From Klebsiella spallanzanii (lineage in GTDB: Bacteria > Pseudomonadota > Gammaproteobacteria > Enterobacterales > Enterobacteriaceae): a DNA stretch of 64,000 bases. The notes beneath the pieces were generated by a model. That model worked only from the letters and a program-made list of their open reading frames with translations, had not been told where the DNA came from and ran no database searches. The DNA is taken from contig NZ_CABGGS010000012.1 in NCBI RefSeq assembly GCF_902158555.1, forward strand, positions 358,880 through 422,879. The letters are read 5' to 3'. Below are positions 1 through 8,414 of the stretch, piece by piece (the stretch's first letter is position 1; each line of letters begins with the position of its first letter). The position numbers and the translations under genes are program-made.

Positions 1-300
1 CATCGGGTGGACAACGACCAAACCGCGTACGCTTTTTTTAAGCTTGCCCATATCGGCCTGCTCTTTTTTGGTGATGGCGCGACGGTGCGGCATGCTCATC
101 AGCTTTTGCGCTTCTTTGCTCAGCTTTTGGCCCTGAACGTCGCGCAGGCGCACGAGCTCTGCTTCAATAGTGGCTTTCTCTTTTTCCAGCTCGGCGTACT
201 TATCTGCGGCCTCAACGAGAGACAGGTCGGTCTGCTGGTGGCGGATGGCGTCAAGACGGTCGCTCAGACGCTTAATTTCACTTTTTTCGACTTCTTTCAT
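1..300 (-). CDS. yibL: YibL, ribosome-associated small protein (3' end outside window)
   Basis: The minus strand reads from an ATG at 298-300 through 100 codons without a stop and runs off the left edge. The protein is charged and helical, starting [16 protein letters not shown], with a heptad-like Glu/Lys/Leu coiled-coil stretch over about residues 30-60. It matches my recollection of E. coli YibL (about 120 residues), a protein reported to co-sediment with ribosomal subunits; its exact function is unknown. The neighbour order mtlA-mtlD-mtlR-yibT-yibL is the E. coli order. About 20 C-terminal residues are missing because of the window edge, not a mutation. Confidence 0.88.
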   Translation of the reverse strand, partial: MKEVEKSEIKRLSDRLDAIRHQQTDLSLVEAADKYAELEKEKATIEAELVRLRDVQGQKLSKEAQKLMSMPHRRAITKKEQADMGKLKKSVRGLVVVHPM

Positions 301-575
301 GGTGGTTTAATCTATTAAGAAATGGGCGTGATCAGACTATAGTATGTGCTGTCGCTTCTGTTGTGGGTAGTTATTTATCTAAACGTCACCGCTTTTCCTG
401 TTAAAGCATTCGTAATGAGTTATTCTAACTAACTGAATATTATTGATGTTTAAGTTAATAGTTTGCTGTTTTTCATTTCTGTGAAGCCCGTCAGTCATTA
501 AGCACGTTTTCCTCATCTAAATCCCTTCTTTTGGCTAATTCTTAACAAGATGATCCCCGAGCAGAGGAGAGCGTG

Positions 576-800
576 ATGGCGAAAATCGGCGACGGTGTAC
601 CGCGTATTATTGATAAGGCCGTAGATTTTATGGCTTCAAGCCAGGCTTTTATGGAATATCTAAAAAAGTCCCCGCGTTTGCAGCATATACCGCGGGATAT
701 TCCGGCTGACAAAGAAGAGCTATTTCTGCGTCGTCTTGAGTATTATCGTCAGCTTTATCGGCCGACGTGCGACCAGCAAGAGACCGAATCAGAGCGTTGA
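576..800 (+). CDS. yibT: YibT, small conserved protein
   Basis: This is a 74-residue soluble protein with the stretch [17 protein letters not shown] near the N-terminus, which I recognise from E. coli YibT (about 69 residues). Function is unknown. A GTG lies immediately upstream at 573, but ATG 576 sits at normal spacing from the GAGGAGA ribosome site at about 563-569, so it is preferred. The gene is convergent with mtlR and the two coding ends overlap by 12 bases (789-800). The 275 bases upstream, towards yibL, are AT-rich and hold no other gene I can support; they should contain the divergent yibL and yibT promoters. Confidence 0.8.
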   Translation: MAKIGDGVPRIIDKAVDFMASSQAFMEYLKKSPRLQHIPRDIPADKEELFLRRLEYYRQLYRPTCDQQETESER

Positions 801-1388
801 TTTTTGAAAGGCTTTTTTTAAGCTGATTTTAGAAATCAGCTCGGTCAGAGATAGCATCATTGTTGAACGTACGACCTGCTGGTAGCGCAGTTTTTGCATT
901 GCCAGCAGCTCCGCATCGCTGTCATCGAATAGCGGCATTGGCGGCAGGGCGGCGACGCAGTGCAGTTCGCCAAACGGTCCGAGAATCTCATCGTCGGTAA
1001 AGCTGTACTCATTACCGTCGTGGTTCAACTCTTCGCGCAGGGCCATCAGCAGCTCGGCGTCTTCATATTCGGCGCGACTGATCACCCCGAGGCCGTAAAT
1101 CAGCTTCAGGCGTACAGAAAGGTCACCCAGCGGCCCCTCGCCGTCTAGCAAGGGCTCCACTGCGTATTTCACCGCATAGTCGTCTTTACGGAACACCTGA
1201 AGCACCAGGATATTGACCGCTTCCGTCAGCAGTTCAACGGTAGCGATCAGGAAGCTTCTTACGGTTTTGCCAGCATTCAGACGCTCAAGCACACGGTTTT
1301 CAAATGCCTGTGTTTCTTCCATTATTGCCTGCAAATCTGACAGGAGTAGTAATGGGCGCGGTTCGGACCGCGCCAGATCTTGCCTCAT
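789..1388 (-). CDS. mtlR: Mannitol operon repressor MtlR
   Basis: This 199-residue protein matches the MtlR family (E. coli 195 residues), including the conserved run [19 protein letters not shown] and an all-helical body. MtlR dampens expression of the mtl operon; the family has no classical DNA-binding domain and is thought to act through protein contacts. The start codon overlaps the mtlD stop as ATGA (1385-1388), indicating translational coupling at the end of mtlADR. The first about 15 residues diverge from E. coli, so the start could be slightly internal, but the overlap supports this one. Confidence 0.93.
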   Translation of the reverse strand: MRQDLARSEPRPLLLLSDLQAIMEETQAFENRVLERLNAGKTVRSFLIATVELLTEAVNILVLQVFRKDDYAVKYAVEPLLDGEGPLGDLSVRLKLIYGLGVISRAEYEDAELLMALREELNHDGNEYSFTDDEILGPFGELHCVAALPPMPLFDDSDAELLAMQKLRYQQVVRSTMMLSLTELISKISLKKAFQKSTL

Positions 1389-2533
1389 TTGGTGGCGTTA
1401 TAGTCGTTAACAGCTTCCGCCACCACATCGCTTGCCGCGTCCAGACCTGAAATCTGCGCCAGCGCGGCCTGAGGGCCTTTGTCTGCAATCAGCGTCGCCA
1501 GCTCTTGCGCCTGCGGATCTTCTTCGCTGCGGAAGTGCATCGCCGCAGCGATCCCTTTCACCAGGTTCAGATGTGGCAGGCCGTATTCCAGCGTGCCGAG
1601 CAGCGGCTTAATTAAACGATCGCCCGCACTCAGTTTGCGCAGCGGCTGACGGCCAACGCGCTCAACGTCATCTTTCAAATACGGGTTCTCGAAACGACCA
1701 ATAATCTTCTGGATATAGGCTGAGTGTTTCTGTGCATCAAAGGCATAACGCTTGATCAGCACCGCGCCGCTCTCTTCCATGGCCCCTTTAACTACCGCGC
1801 GGATTTTCTCATCGAGAATCGCGTCGCGAATCGTCTGGTGACCCGCCAGTTTTCCGAGGTAGGCGGTTATAGCATGTCCGGTGTTTAAGGTGAATAGCTT
1901 ACGCTCGACAAATGCCATCAGGTTATCGGTTAATTCCATTCCTGGGATATTCGGCAGCTCGCCTTTAAACTGGGTCTTGTCGACAATCCACTCGCTAAAG
2001 GTTTCCACGGTCACTTCCAGCGGGTCGTGAGTGGCGGAAGCGGATGGCGGAACGATGCGGTCAACGGCGGAATCAACGAAGCCGACGTTGGCTTCAACCC
2101 AGGCTTTATCTTCTTCAACCAGAGCGTTAAAAACGTGGCCTTTCAGCTGAGTCGTGCCGCGGACCATGTTTTCGCAGGCGATAATATTCAGCGGGGCTGT
2201 AATGCCCTGCGCTTTGCGTTTCGCCAGGCCTTTAGCAATGGCCGGAGCAATGCGTTCCAGCACAACCGGGCCGACGGCGGTAGTGATCAGGTCAACGCTG
2301 GCAATCAGCTCAACGACTTCATCACCGATGCTGCTGACGGCATCGACGCCGGAAACGGTATCGACCTGCTCATTTTCGCCGACCACGTGAACCTGATAGC
2401 TATGACGGGCATTCAGGGCATCAAGCACAACCTGATTTACATCCGCAAACGTCAGCTTTATCCCCGCGTCTGCCAGCAGTTTGCCGATAAAGCCACGTCC
2501 GATATTACCTGCGCCAAAATGTAATGCTTTCAT
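1385..2533 (-). CDS. mtlD: Mannitol-1-phosphate 5-dehydrogenase
   Basis: MtlD oxidises mannitol-1-phosphate to fructose-6-phosphate with NAD+ in the cytosol, the second step after PTS uptake. The N-terminal Rossmann motif GAGNIGRG and the downstream [10 protein letters not shown] catalytic region of polyol dehydrogenases are both present. Length is 382 residues, as in E. coli. An in-frame ATG five codons upstream (2548) exists, but ATG 2533 is preceded by GAAGG at good spacing and gives the family N-terminus MKALHFGAG. It lies downstream of mtlA, separated by a 140-base spacer holding two palindromic repeats. Confidence 0.97.
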   Translation of the reverse strand: MKALHFGAGNIGRGFIGKLLADAGIKLTFADVNQVVLDALNARHSYQVHVVGENEQVDTVSGVDAVSSIGDEVVELIASVDLITTAVGPVVLERIAPAIAKGLAKRKAQGITAPLNIIACENMVRGTTQLKGHVFNALVEEDKAWVEANVGFVDSAVDRIVPPSASATHDPLEVTVETFSEWIVDKTQFKGELPNIPGMELTDNLMAFVERKLFTLNTGHAITAYLGKLAGHQTIRDAILDEKIRAVVKGAMEESGAVLIKRYAFDAQKHSAYIQKIIGRFENPYLKDDVERVGRQPLRKLSAGDRLIKPLLGTLEYGLPHLNLVKGIAAAMHFRSEEDPQAQELATLIADKGPQAALAQISGLDAASDVVAEAVNDYNATK

Positions 2534-2576
2534 AGTATTAACCTTCAATTAATGTTTTTACCTGAGAGGGCTGGGG

Positions 2577-2670
2577 TGAGGCTTTTCCCTCACCCTAACC
2601 CTCTCCCCATGCATGAGGAGAGAGTGGGCGTTTCCCGGAGGCGGCGCTTGACGCGCCTTGTCCGGGCTAC
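2577..2670. repeat. REP-like palindromes between mtlA and mtlD
   Basis: The spacer between the mtlA stop and the mtlD start holds two palindromes. One at about 2580-2628 begins CCCTCACCCTAACCCTCTCC and pairs with a GAGGAGAGAG arm. The second at 2633-2670 has CCCGGAGGCGGCGC, a short loop and GCGCC...GTCCGGGCTAC. The second type recurs at 14307, 18406, 23019 and 32354 in this window, so it is a dispersed family. Hairpins inside an operon can protect upstream mRNA from 3' decay, which could raise mtlA over mtlD expression; that is inference. Confidence 0.7.
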
Positions 2671-2673
2671 AGG

Positions 2674-4584
2674 TTACGCTTTCAGCAGCGTCAGAACTTC
2701 TTCGACGCTGGTGGTTTTGGTCAGACGCTCAATCACTGACTCATCGTCCAGCGCGTTGGTCAGGCTGGTAATCACCTGAATGTGCTCGTTATTGCGAGCA
2801 GCGATACCGATGACCAGACGAGCGACCTCATCCTCTTCTTCACCAAAGCGCACGCCTTCCGGATACTGACAGAACACGATGCCGGTTTTCAGCACGCGAT
2901 CTTTAGCTTCGATGGTGCCGTGCGGTACCGCGATGGACTCACCCAGGTAGGTCGAAGTCAGTTTTTCACGATCCAGCATGGCCTGGACATATTCCGGCTC
3001 AACGTAGCCGCCTTTCACCAGTTGCTCACCGGCAAACAGAATCGCTTCTTCTTTGGTGGCCGCTTTACGACCGAGGAAGATATTCTCTGCACTGAGTTTG
3101 AACAGGTTAGTGTCAGCCGCATCGAAGCTGTCTTTCAGGCTGTCGCGAACTTTCTCTTCGTTATCAGTATGGCGCTGCGCCGCAACCAGACGTTCGGTCA
3201 GGCTGGAGTACAGACCGCTGTCGAGGAAGTTGGTCAGAGAAATATGCTGCGCCTGCGGTACCTGACGCATCGCACGCTCGGTCAGGTCGCGGTGGGTGAT
3301 GACCAGGTCAACATCCGGCGGCAGGTTGTTAATCGCACAGTTAGTGACGGAGATATTGCTCAGACCGGCATCCTGTACTTTCTTACGCAGCACGCCTGCA
3401 CCCATGGCGCTGGAACCCATACCGGCGTCGCAAGCCACGATGATTTTACGCACGTGGCTCAGGTCATTAGCGACATCGCCAGCGGCCAGCGGAGTGGCTG
3501 CGCCTTTGGACTGTGCTTTCATATCCTGCATACGGCGGGTCGCTGCATCGATATCGTCTTCTTCTTTCACCTTGCTGGTTTTCAGCAGAACGGCTGAAAC
3601 TACGAAGGAAACGGCCATCGCAGCCACAATCGCGGCGATGTTAGCGAAGTAGGCACCTTTTGGCGTCATCGCCAGCACGGCCAGGATAGAACCCGGAGAG
3701 GCCGGAGAAACCAGACCGCCGTTAAGGATAGTCAGGGTGAATACGCCGGTCATACCGCCGAGGATAACCGCCAGAATCAGGCGTGGGTTCATCAGCACGT
3801 ACGGGAAGTAGATTTCGTGAATACCGCCGAGGAAGTGGATGATTGCCGCGCCGCCCGCAGACTGTTTAGCGCTACCGCGACCAAAGAACATGTATGCCAG
3901 CAGAACGCCCATACCCGGACCCGGGTTAGCTTCAATCAGGAAGAAGATCGATTTGCCAAGGTCATGTGACTGCTGGATACCCAGCGGCGAGAAGATACCG
4001 TGGTTGATGGCGTTGTTGAGGAACAGGATTTTCGCTGGTTCAACAAAGATGGACGCCAGCGGCAGCATGTCGTGCGCCACCATGAAGTTAACGCCCGCCG
4101 CCAGAATTTTGGACAGGACTTCAACCGCCGGACCAATGCCGAGAAACGCCAGGATGGCGAGGATCATACCGATGATGCCTGCGGAGAAGTTATTCACCAG
4201 CATCTCAAAACCGGATTTGATCTTACCGTCTACCCAGACGTCGAATTTCTTGATTGCCCAGCCGCCCAGAGGACCGGCGATCATGGAGCCGAGGAACATC
4301 GGCATATCCGCACCGACGATAACGCCCATGGTGGTAATCGCGCCGACCACGCCGCCGCGCTCGCCGCCAACCAGTTTACCGCCGGTATAGCCGATCAGCA
4401 GAGGCAGCAGATAGGTGATCATCGGACCAACCAGCTTCGCCAGCGTTTCGTTCGGTAACCATCCTGTCGGAATGAATAATGCGGTGATAATACCCCACGC
4501 GATAAACGCGCCGATATTTGGCATCACCATGTTGCTGAGGAAACGACCAAAGCTTTGCACTTTGATCTTGATATCGGATGACAT
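2674..4584 (-). CDS. mtlA: Mannitol-specific PTS permease EIICBA
   Basis: MtlA imports and phosphorylates D-mannitol at the inner membrane. The 636 residues contain, in order, a membrane IIC domain (about 1-340, with the substrate-region motif GGIHEIYFPYV), a IIB domain with the phosphorylatable cysteine in ACDAGMGSSAMGAG (near residue 384), and a IIA domain with the active histidine in SIAVPHGT (near 553). E. coli MtlA has 637 residues. The ATG at 4584 follows AAGGGG. It is first in mtlADR and preceded by several near-perfect CRP sites, so it should be strongly cAMP-CRP dependent, with MtlR as negative regulator. Confidence 0.98.
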   Translation of the reverse strand: MSSDIKIKVQSFGRFLSNMVMPNIGAFIAWGIITALFIPTGWLPNETLAKLVGPMITYLLPLLIGYTGGKLVGGERGGVVGAITTMGVIVGADMPMFLGSMIAGPLGGWAIKKFDVWVDGKIKSGFEMLVNNFSAGIIGMILAILAFLGIGPAVEVLSKILAAGVNFMVAHDMLPLASIFVEPAKILFLNNAINHGIFSPLGIQQSHDLGKSIFFLIEANPGPGMGVLLAYMFFGRGSAKQSAGGAAIIHFLGGIHEIYFPYVLMNPRLILAVILGGMTGVFTLTILNGGLVSPASPGSILAVLAMTPKGAYFANIAAIVAAMAVSFVVSAVLLKTSKVKEEDDIDAATRRMQDMKAQSKGAATPLAAGDVANDLSHVRKIIVACDAGMGSSAMGAGVLRKKVQDAGLSNISVTNCAINNLPPDVDLVITHRDLTERAMRQVPQAQHISLTNFLDSGLYSSLTERLVAAQRHTDNEEKVRDSLKDSFDAADTNLFKLSAENIFLGRKAATKEEAILFAGEQLVKGGYVEPEYVQAMLDREKLTSTYLGESIAVPHGTIEAKDRVLKTGIVFCQYPEGVRFGEEEDEVARLVIGIAARNNEHIQVITSLTNALDDESVIERLTKTTSVEEVLTLLKA

Positions 4585-4728
4585 AAAACACCCCTTCTTC
4601 TGTTTTTGCTATCGGCAGGCTGAAAGCCCGAGGCTCGTTGTTAATGTGGCGGCAGAGGTAGCCGGACCCTGTTTGATAGTGCGAAATCTGGCACTGAATC
4701 GTTAAGCTGTCCAGTCGATGGACTTTTG

Positions 4729-4744
4729 TGTGATTTAGATCACA
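4729..4744. promoter_or_regulatory. CRP site 1 upstream of mtlA
   Basis: TGTGATTTAGATCACA is a perfect TGTGA-N6-TCACA match. It is the closest of four such sites to mtlA, about 145 bases from the start codon. The E. coli mtl promoter is also known to carry multiple CRP sites. Confidence 0.85.
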
Positions 4745-4772
4745 TGAATATAGGTGACTGGTAGGTGTATGT

Positions 4773-4788
4773 AGTGATCACTGTCACA
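4773..4788. promoter_or_regulatory. CRP site 2 upstream of mtlA
   Basis: AGTGATCACTGTCACA matches TGTGA-N6-TCACA at nine of ten conserved positions. Confidence 0.7.
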
Positions 4789-4845
4789 AAATGTATGTGT
4801 AAAAAAACAACAGCTGGGCATTTTCGAGGCAATTAGGGGTTTTTG

Positions 4846-4861
4846 TGTGATGCAAATCACA
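4846..4861. promoter_or_regulatory. CRP site 3 upstream of mtlA
   Basis: TGTGATGCAAATCACA is a perfect match to the CRP half-sites. It lies between divergent mtlA and yibI and could influence either. Confidence 0.82.
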
Positions 4862-4889
4862 TATTGTCTTTGGGTGTTTGTTATTTATT

Positions 4890-4905
4890 TGTGATGTTAA
4901 TCACA
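4890..4905. promoter_or_regulatory. CRP site 4 upstream of mtlA
   Basis: TGTGATGTTAATCACA is a perfect match to the CRP half-sites. A weaker half-site, TGTGATCT, follows at about 4933. The rest of the 540-base mtlA-yibI gap (to 5124) holds no gene I can support. Confidence 0.82.
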
Positions 4906-5124
4906 AAATATTTTGATCTGGACTTCTCCTGGTGTGATCTCCGGCAGGTTATGCCGCATTCAGCGCGAGAGCATGTAACTGAGTAACTCGAGCCGCTAAA
5001 GAACATTTTAGTCGTCAATGGCGAAAATGAAATCGGTGAATTATGCTCAATCTGTCGGCCGTTTTTTTATCTGCCACAACACATATCCTATATCCTAAAT
5101 AATTAGCGTAAATCCGAGGAAATT

Positions 5125-5496
5125 ATGTTTCTCAATTATTTTGCGCTCGGCGTTCTGATCTTCGTTTTTCTGGTGATTTTTTATGGAATTATCATTCTCC
5201 ATGACATCCCTTATTTGATTGCGAAGAAACGTAATCACCCGCACGCGGATGCGATTCACGTTGCGGGCTGGGTGAGTCTGTTTACTTTGCACGTCATTTG
5301 GCCGTTCTTATGGATCTGGGCCACGCTTTATCAACCGGAGCGCGGTTGGGGGATGCAGCACCGGCGGGATGGAGTGCCGCCAGAAGCGACAGAAGATGAG
5401 GATGAAATTAGCGAACTTCGCCAGCGGGTCAGCGCGCTCGAACAGCAAATAACCGGTCTTCAGCCGTCAGCCCAACCCCCTTCGGTGGAGAAATAG
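5125..5496 (+). CDS. yibI: YibI, inner-membrane protein (DUF3302 type)
   Basis: This 123-residue protein has two predicted membrane segments: about residues 5-25 (LGVLIFVFLVIFYGIII) and about 45-67 (VAGWVSLFTLHVIWPFLWIW). A charged cytosolic tail follows, ending in a short coiled coil (ISELRQRVSALEQQI). It matches E. coli YibI (about 120 residues). Start ATG 5125 follows GAGGA. It lies three bases before yibH, so the two form an operon. YibI-type small proteins accompany HlyD-type membrane fusion proteins in several loci, suggesting a joint envelope or efflux role that is not established. Confidence 0.88.
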   Translation: MFLNYFALGVLIFVFLVIFYGIIILHDIPYLIAKKRNHPHADAIHVAGWVSLFTLHVIWPFLWIWATLYQPERGWGMQHRRDGVPPEATEDEDEISELRQRVSALEQQITGLQPSAQPPSVEK

Positions 5497-5499
5497 CTT

Positions 5500-6636
5500 A
5501 TGGATCTGTTGATTATTTTAACCTACGTGGCGATTGCCTGGTCGATATTTAAAATATTCAAGATCCCGGTAAATAAATGGACGGTTCCCACCGCAGCGCT
5601 GGGCGGCGTGTTTATTGTTAGCGCGCTTATTCTATTAATGAACTACAACCATCCCTATACGTTTACCGCGCAAAAAGCCGTTATTTCTATTCCTATTACC
5701 CCGCAGGTGACCGGGGTGGTTAGCAGCGTTACGGATAAAGCAAATCAAAGAGTTAAAAAAGGTGAAGTACTATTTACCATCGACCCGGCACGTTATCAGG
5801 CGCGGGTGAATAGATTGCAGGCCGACCTTGTTACCGCGCTCCATAGCATCAACACGCTGAAAGCCCAGCTTTCTGAGGCCCAGGCAAATACCACCCGAGT
5901 TTCAGCGGAGCGCGACCGGCTTTATAAAGACTATCAGCGTTATCTGAAGGGCAGCCAGGCGCGGGTAAACCCGTTTTCGGAAAGCGATATCGATAATGCC
6001 CGGCAAAACTATCTGGCTCAGGATGCGATGGTGAAAGCGTCGGTTGCGGAGCAGGCGCAAATCCAGAGTCAGCTCGACAGTATGGTTAACGGCGAGCAGT
6101 CGCAGGTGGTGAGCCTGCGCGCGCAGCTGGCGGAGGCGAAATATAACCTCGACCAGACCACCGTGCGTGCGCCCAGCGACGGCTATATCACCCAGGTTTT
6201 AATTCGCCCCGGCACCTATGCGGCCTCGCTGCCGCTGCGCCCGGTGATGGTGTTTATCCCGCAGCAAAAACGGCTGATTGTGGCGCAGTTCCGGCAAAAT
6301 TCGTTGCTCAGGCTTGAGGCAGGCGACGATGCCGAAGCGGTTTTCAACGCGCTGCCGGGACAGGTCTTCCACGGCAAGCTGGTGAGTATTCTGCCGGTGG
6401 TGCCGGGAGGAACGTATCAGGCGCAGGGAACGCTGCAAGCGTTGACGGTCACGCCGGGCACCGACGGCGTTCTGGCAACCATTGAGCTGGATCCCAATGC
6501 CGCCGTGGACGCGCTGCCTGACGGCATTTACGCTCAGGTGGCGGTTTATTCCGACCACTTCACCCACGTTTCGGTGATGCGCAAAGTACTACTGCGTATG
6601 ACCAGCTGGATGCACTATCTCTATCTTGATCATTAA
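5500..6636 (+). CDS. yibH: YibH, HlyD/EmrA-type membrane fusion protein
   Basis: YibH is a periplasmic adaptor of the HlyD family, 378 residues as in E. coli. It has an N-terminal membrane anchor with two hydrophobic stretches (about residues 3-17 and 27-46), a lipoyl-like barrel half ([16 protein letters not shown]), a long coiled-coil hairpin (about 95-205), and the second barrel half ([19 protein letters not shown]). Such adaptors bridge an inner-membrane transporter to the outer membrane, but no transporter or TolC homologue is adjacent; only YibI is. Substrate is unknown. Confidence 0.92.
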   Translation: MDLLIILTYVAIAWSIFKIFKIPVNKWTVPTAALGGVFIVSALILLMNYNHPYTFTAQKAVISIPITPQVTGVVSSVTDKANQRVKKGEVLFTIDPARYQARVNRLQADLVTALHSINTLKAQLSEAQANTTRVSAERDRLYKDYQRYLKGSQARVNPFSESDIDNARQNYLAQDAMVKASVAEQAQIQSQLDSMVNGEQSQVVSLRAQLAEAKYNLDQTTVRAPSDGYITQVLIRPGTYAASLPLRPVMVFIPQQKRLIVAQFRQNSLLRLEAGDDAEAVFNALPGQVFHGKLVSILPVVPGGTYQAQGTLQALTVTPGTDGVLATIELDPNAAVDALPDGIYAQVAVYSDHFTHVSVMRKVLLRMTSWMHYLYLDH

Positions 6637-6660
6637 ATCCACGCCTTTTTGACATCGCAT

Positions 6661-6699
6661 GCCAGGTCGTCCTTATGTCGTATGGATGGCCTGGCTTTG
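6661..6699 (+). terminator. Probable terminator after yibH
   Basis: GCCAGG and CCTGGC arms, with an inner GTCC/GGAT extension, form an imperfect hairpin followed by TTTGT. It ends the yibIH unit 25 bases after the stop. Confidence 0.5.
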
Positions 6700-6770
6700 T
6701 GCTGCCTATGATTCCCTCAGGTCGCAGACGAAATTTTTGGTGATGCCTGTCACTATTTCAGCGTCCTGCG

Positions 6771-6831
6771 TTGACAAATTGCGCAAATGATCGGAACAAT
6801 AGTTTCATTAAATCACTATAAACATGAAACT
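6771..6831 (+). promoter_or_regulatory. Promoter and inverted-repeat operator of the PTS-sulfatase operon
   Basis: A consensus -35 TTGACA (6771-6776) is followed after 18 bases by a -10-like AACAAT (6795-6800). Directly downstream lies a perfect 8-base inverted repeat, AGTTTCAT (6801-6808) and ATGAAACT (6824-6831), spaced by 15 bases. Its placement over the transcription start fits a repressor operator, most simply for the RpiR-type regulator at 11063. The operator assignment is inference from position and symmetry. Confidence 0.65.
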
Positions 6832-6862
6832 AAAACTTCATTTGCCAATATCAGGGATTCGT

Positions 6863-8401
6863 ATGAGCAGATTATTTGCTGGAGCACAGAATCTGGGTAA
6901 GTCGTTTATGCTGCCAATAGCCATTCTCCCCGCAGCGGGGTTGTTACTGGGCTTTGGCGGTGTTTTCACGAACCCAGTGACCTTATCAACTTATCCGTTT
7001 CTTAATGGTGAGATCGTTCAGGCGATTTTTACCGTCATGCGGCTATGCGGCAGCGTGGTATTTGACAACCTGGCGCTGCTTTTTTCCGTCGGCATAGCCG
7101 TCGGGCTGGCGCGCAGCGACAAAGGCACAGCCGGTCTGGCGGCGGTGCTCAGTTTTCTGGTGATGAACAAGGCGATTAACGCGCTGCTGCTGCTAAACGG
7201 TACGCTGGCCAGCGAGAACCTGGCCGCCGCCGGACAGGCAAGCGTACTGGGGATTACCACGCTGCAAACCGGCGTGCTGGGCGGGGTGATGTGCGGCCTG
7301 CTGACCTCATGGGTACATGGCCGCTACGGTAAAACGCAGCTACCCGATATGCTGGCGTTTTTCAGCGGCTCGCGCTTTGTGCCCATCATGACTTCTTTCT
7401 TCGCCATCTTTCTTGGCGTTGCGCTGTTCTGGGTGTGGCCGCACGTGCAGGCCGGGATTTCGCATCTGGGGATCCTCGTTGAGAAGACCGGGTACGTCGG
7501 CACGTTAATTTACGGCATGATCCTCAAGTGCCTCATTCCTCTCGGTTTGCACCATATTTTCTATATGCCGTTCTGGCTAACCAGCGTTGGCGGTGAAGCG
7601 ATGGTCAACGGGCACATGGTTGAAGGAACGCAGAAAATCTTCTTTGCCCAACTGGCTGACCCCTCCGTCACCCAGTACTACATCGGCGTATCGCGCTTTA
7701 TGGCGGGACGCTTCGCCGACTTTATGTTTGGCCTGCCGGGCGCGGCGCTGGCAATCTATCACTGCGCGAAGCCGGAGAACAAAAAGAAAGTCGCCAGCCT
7801 GATGCTTTCCGCCGCGCTGACCGCGTTCGTCACCGGGATCACCGAGCCGCTGGAGTTTGCCTTTATGTTCTGCGCGCCGCTGCTCTACGCGGTGCATATC
7901 GTCCTGACCGGCTTTGCGTTTATGTTCTCGCATATGCTGGAAATTACCGTTGGTCAGACGTTCTCCGGCGGACTGGTGGATTTCCTGCTCTTTGGCGTGC
8001 TGCAGGGGAATGCTAAAACTAACTGGATCTATATCTTCCCGCTGGGCGCGGTGATGTTCTGCACCTATTACTTCTCGTTCCGTTTCCTCATTCAATGGCG
8101 TCAGTTGAAAACGCCGGGGCGGGAAGATGAAAGCGAAGAGACATCGACGGTCAGTGTTGAAAGCGACAATCGCGCCGCCGGTATCGTTGAGGCGCTGGGC
8201 GGCCGGAGCAATATCGTTGATGTGGACTGTTGCGCGACCCGTTTGCGGGTGACGGTCAATAACGCAGAGCAGGTCAAGCTGGATGATTTCAAACGGTTCG
8301 GCAGTAAAGGCGCATTTATTCGCGGCCAGGGCGTACAGGTGGTTTATGGCCCGCATGTGACGCTGATTAAAAACGAAGTCGAAGAATTTATCGGTTCATA
8401 A
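6863..8401 (+). CDS. PTS sugar permease EIICB, glucose/maltose family
   Basis: This membrane permease imports and phosphorylates an unidentified sugar. The 512 residues have an N-terminal IIC domain of about ten membrane segments (to about residue 405), with the conserved GITEPLEFAFMF loop and LGLHHIFYMPFW. A linker leads to a IIB domain whose active cysteine is Cys457 in DCCATRLRV. No IIA domain is present, so it probably uses the general glucose EIIA (Crr). ATG 6863 follows AGGGA; an in-frame ATG at 6824 lies inside the operator repeat and lacks a ribosome site. It is first of a four-gene unit with a sulfatase, suggesting a sulfated or sulfate-linked sugar. Confidence 0.9.
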   Translation: MSRLFAGAQNLGKSFMLPIAILPAAGLLLGFGGVFTNPVTLSTYPFLNGEIVQAIFTVMRLCGSVVFDNLALLFSVGIAVGLARSDKGTAGLAAVLSFLVMNKAINALLLLNGTLASENLAAAGQASVLGITTLQTGVLGGVMCGLLTSWVHGRYGKTQLPDMLAFFSGSRFVPIMTSFFAIFLGVALFWVWPHVQAGISHLGILVEKTGYVGTLIYGMILKCLIPLGLHHIFYMPFWLTSVGGEAMVNGHMVEGTQKIFFAQLADPSVTQYYIGVSRFMAGRFADFMFGLPGAALAIYHCAKPENKKKVASLMLSAALTAFVTGITEPLEFAFMFCAPLLYAVHIVLTGFAFMFSHMLEITVGQTFSGGLVDFLLFGVLQGNAKTNWIYIFPLGAVMFCTYYFSFRFLIQWRQLKTPGREDESEETSTVSVESDNRAAGIVEALGGRSNIVDVDCCATRLRVTVNNAEQVKLDDFKRFGSKGAFIRGQGVQVVYGPHVTLIKNEVEEFIGS

Positions 8402-8414
8402 AGAGAGCAGTCTT

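Noticed and set aside
2782-3597. 271-codon plus-strand frame opposite mtlA
   Set aside because: It is an antisense shadow of the IIB-IIA part of mtlA.
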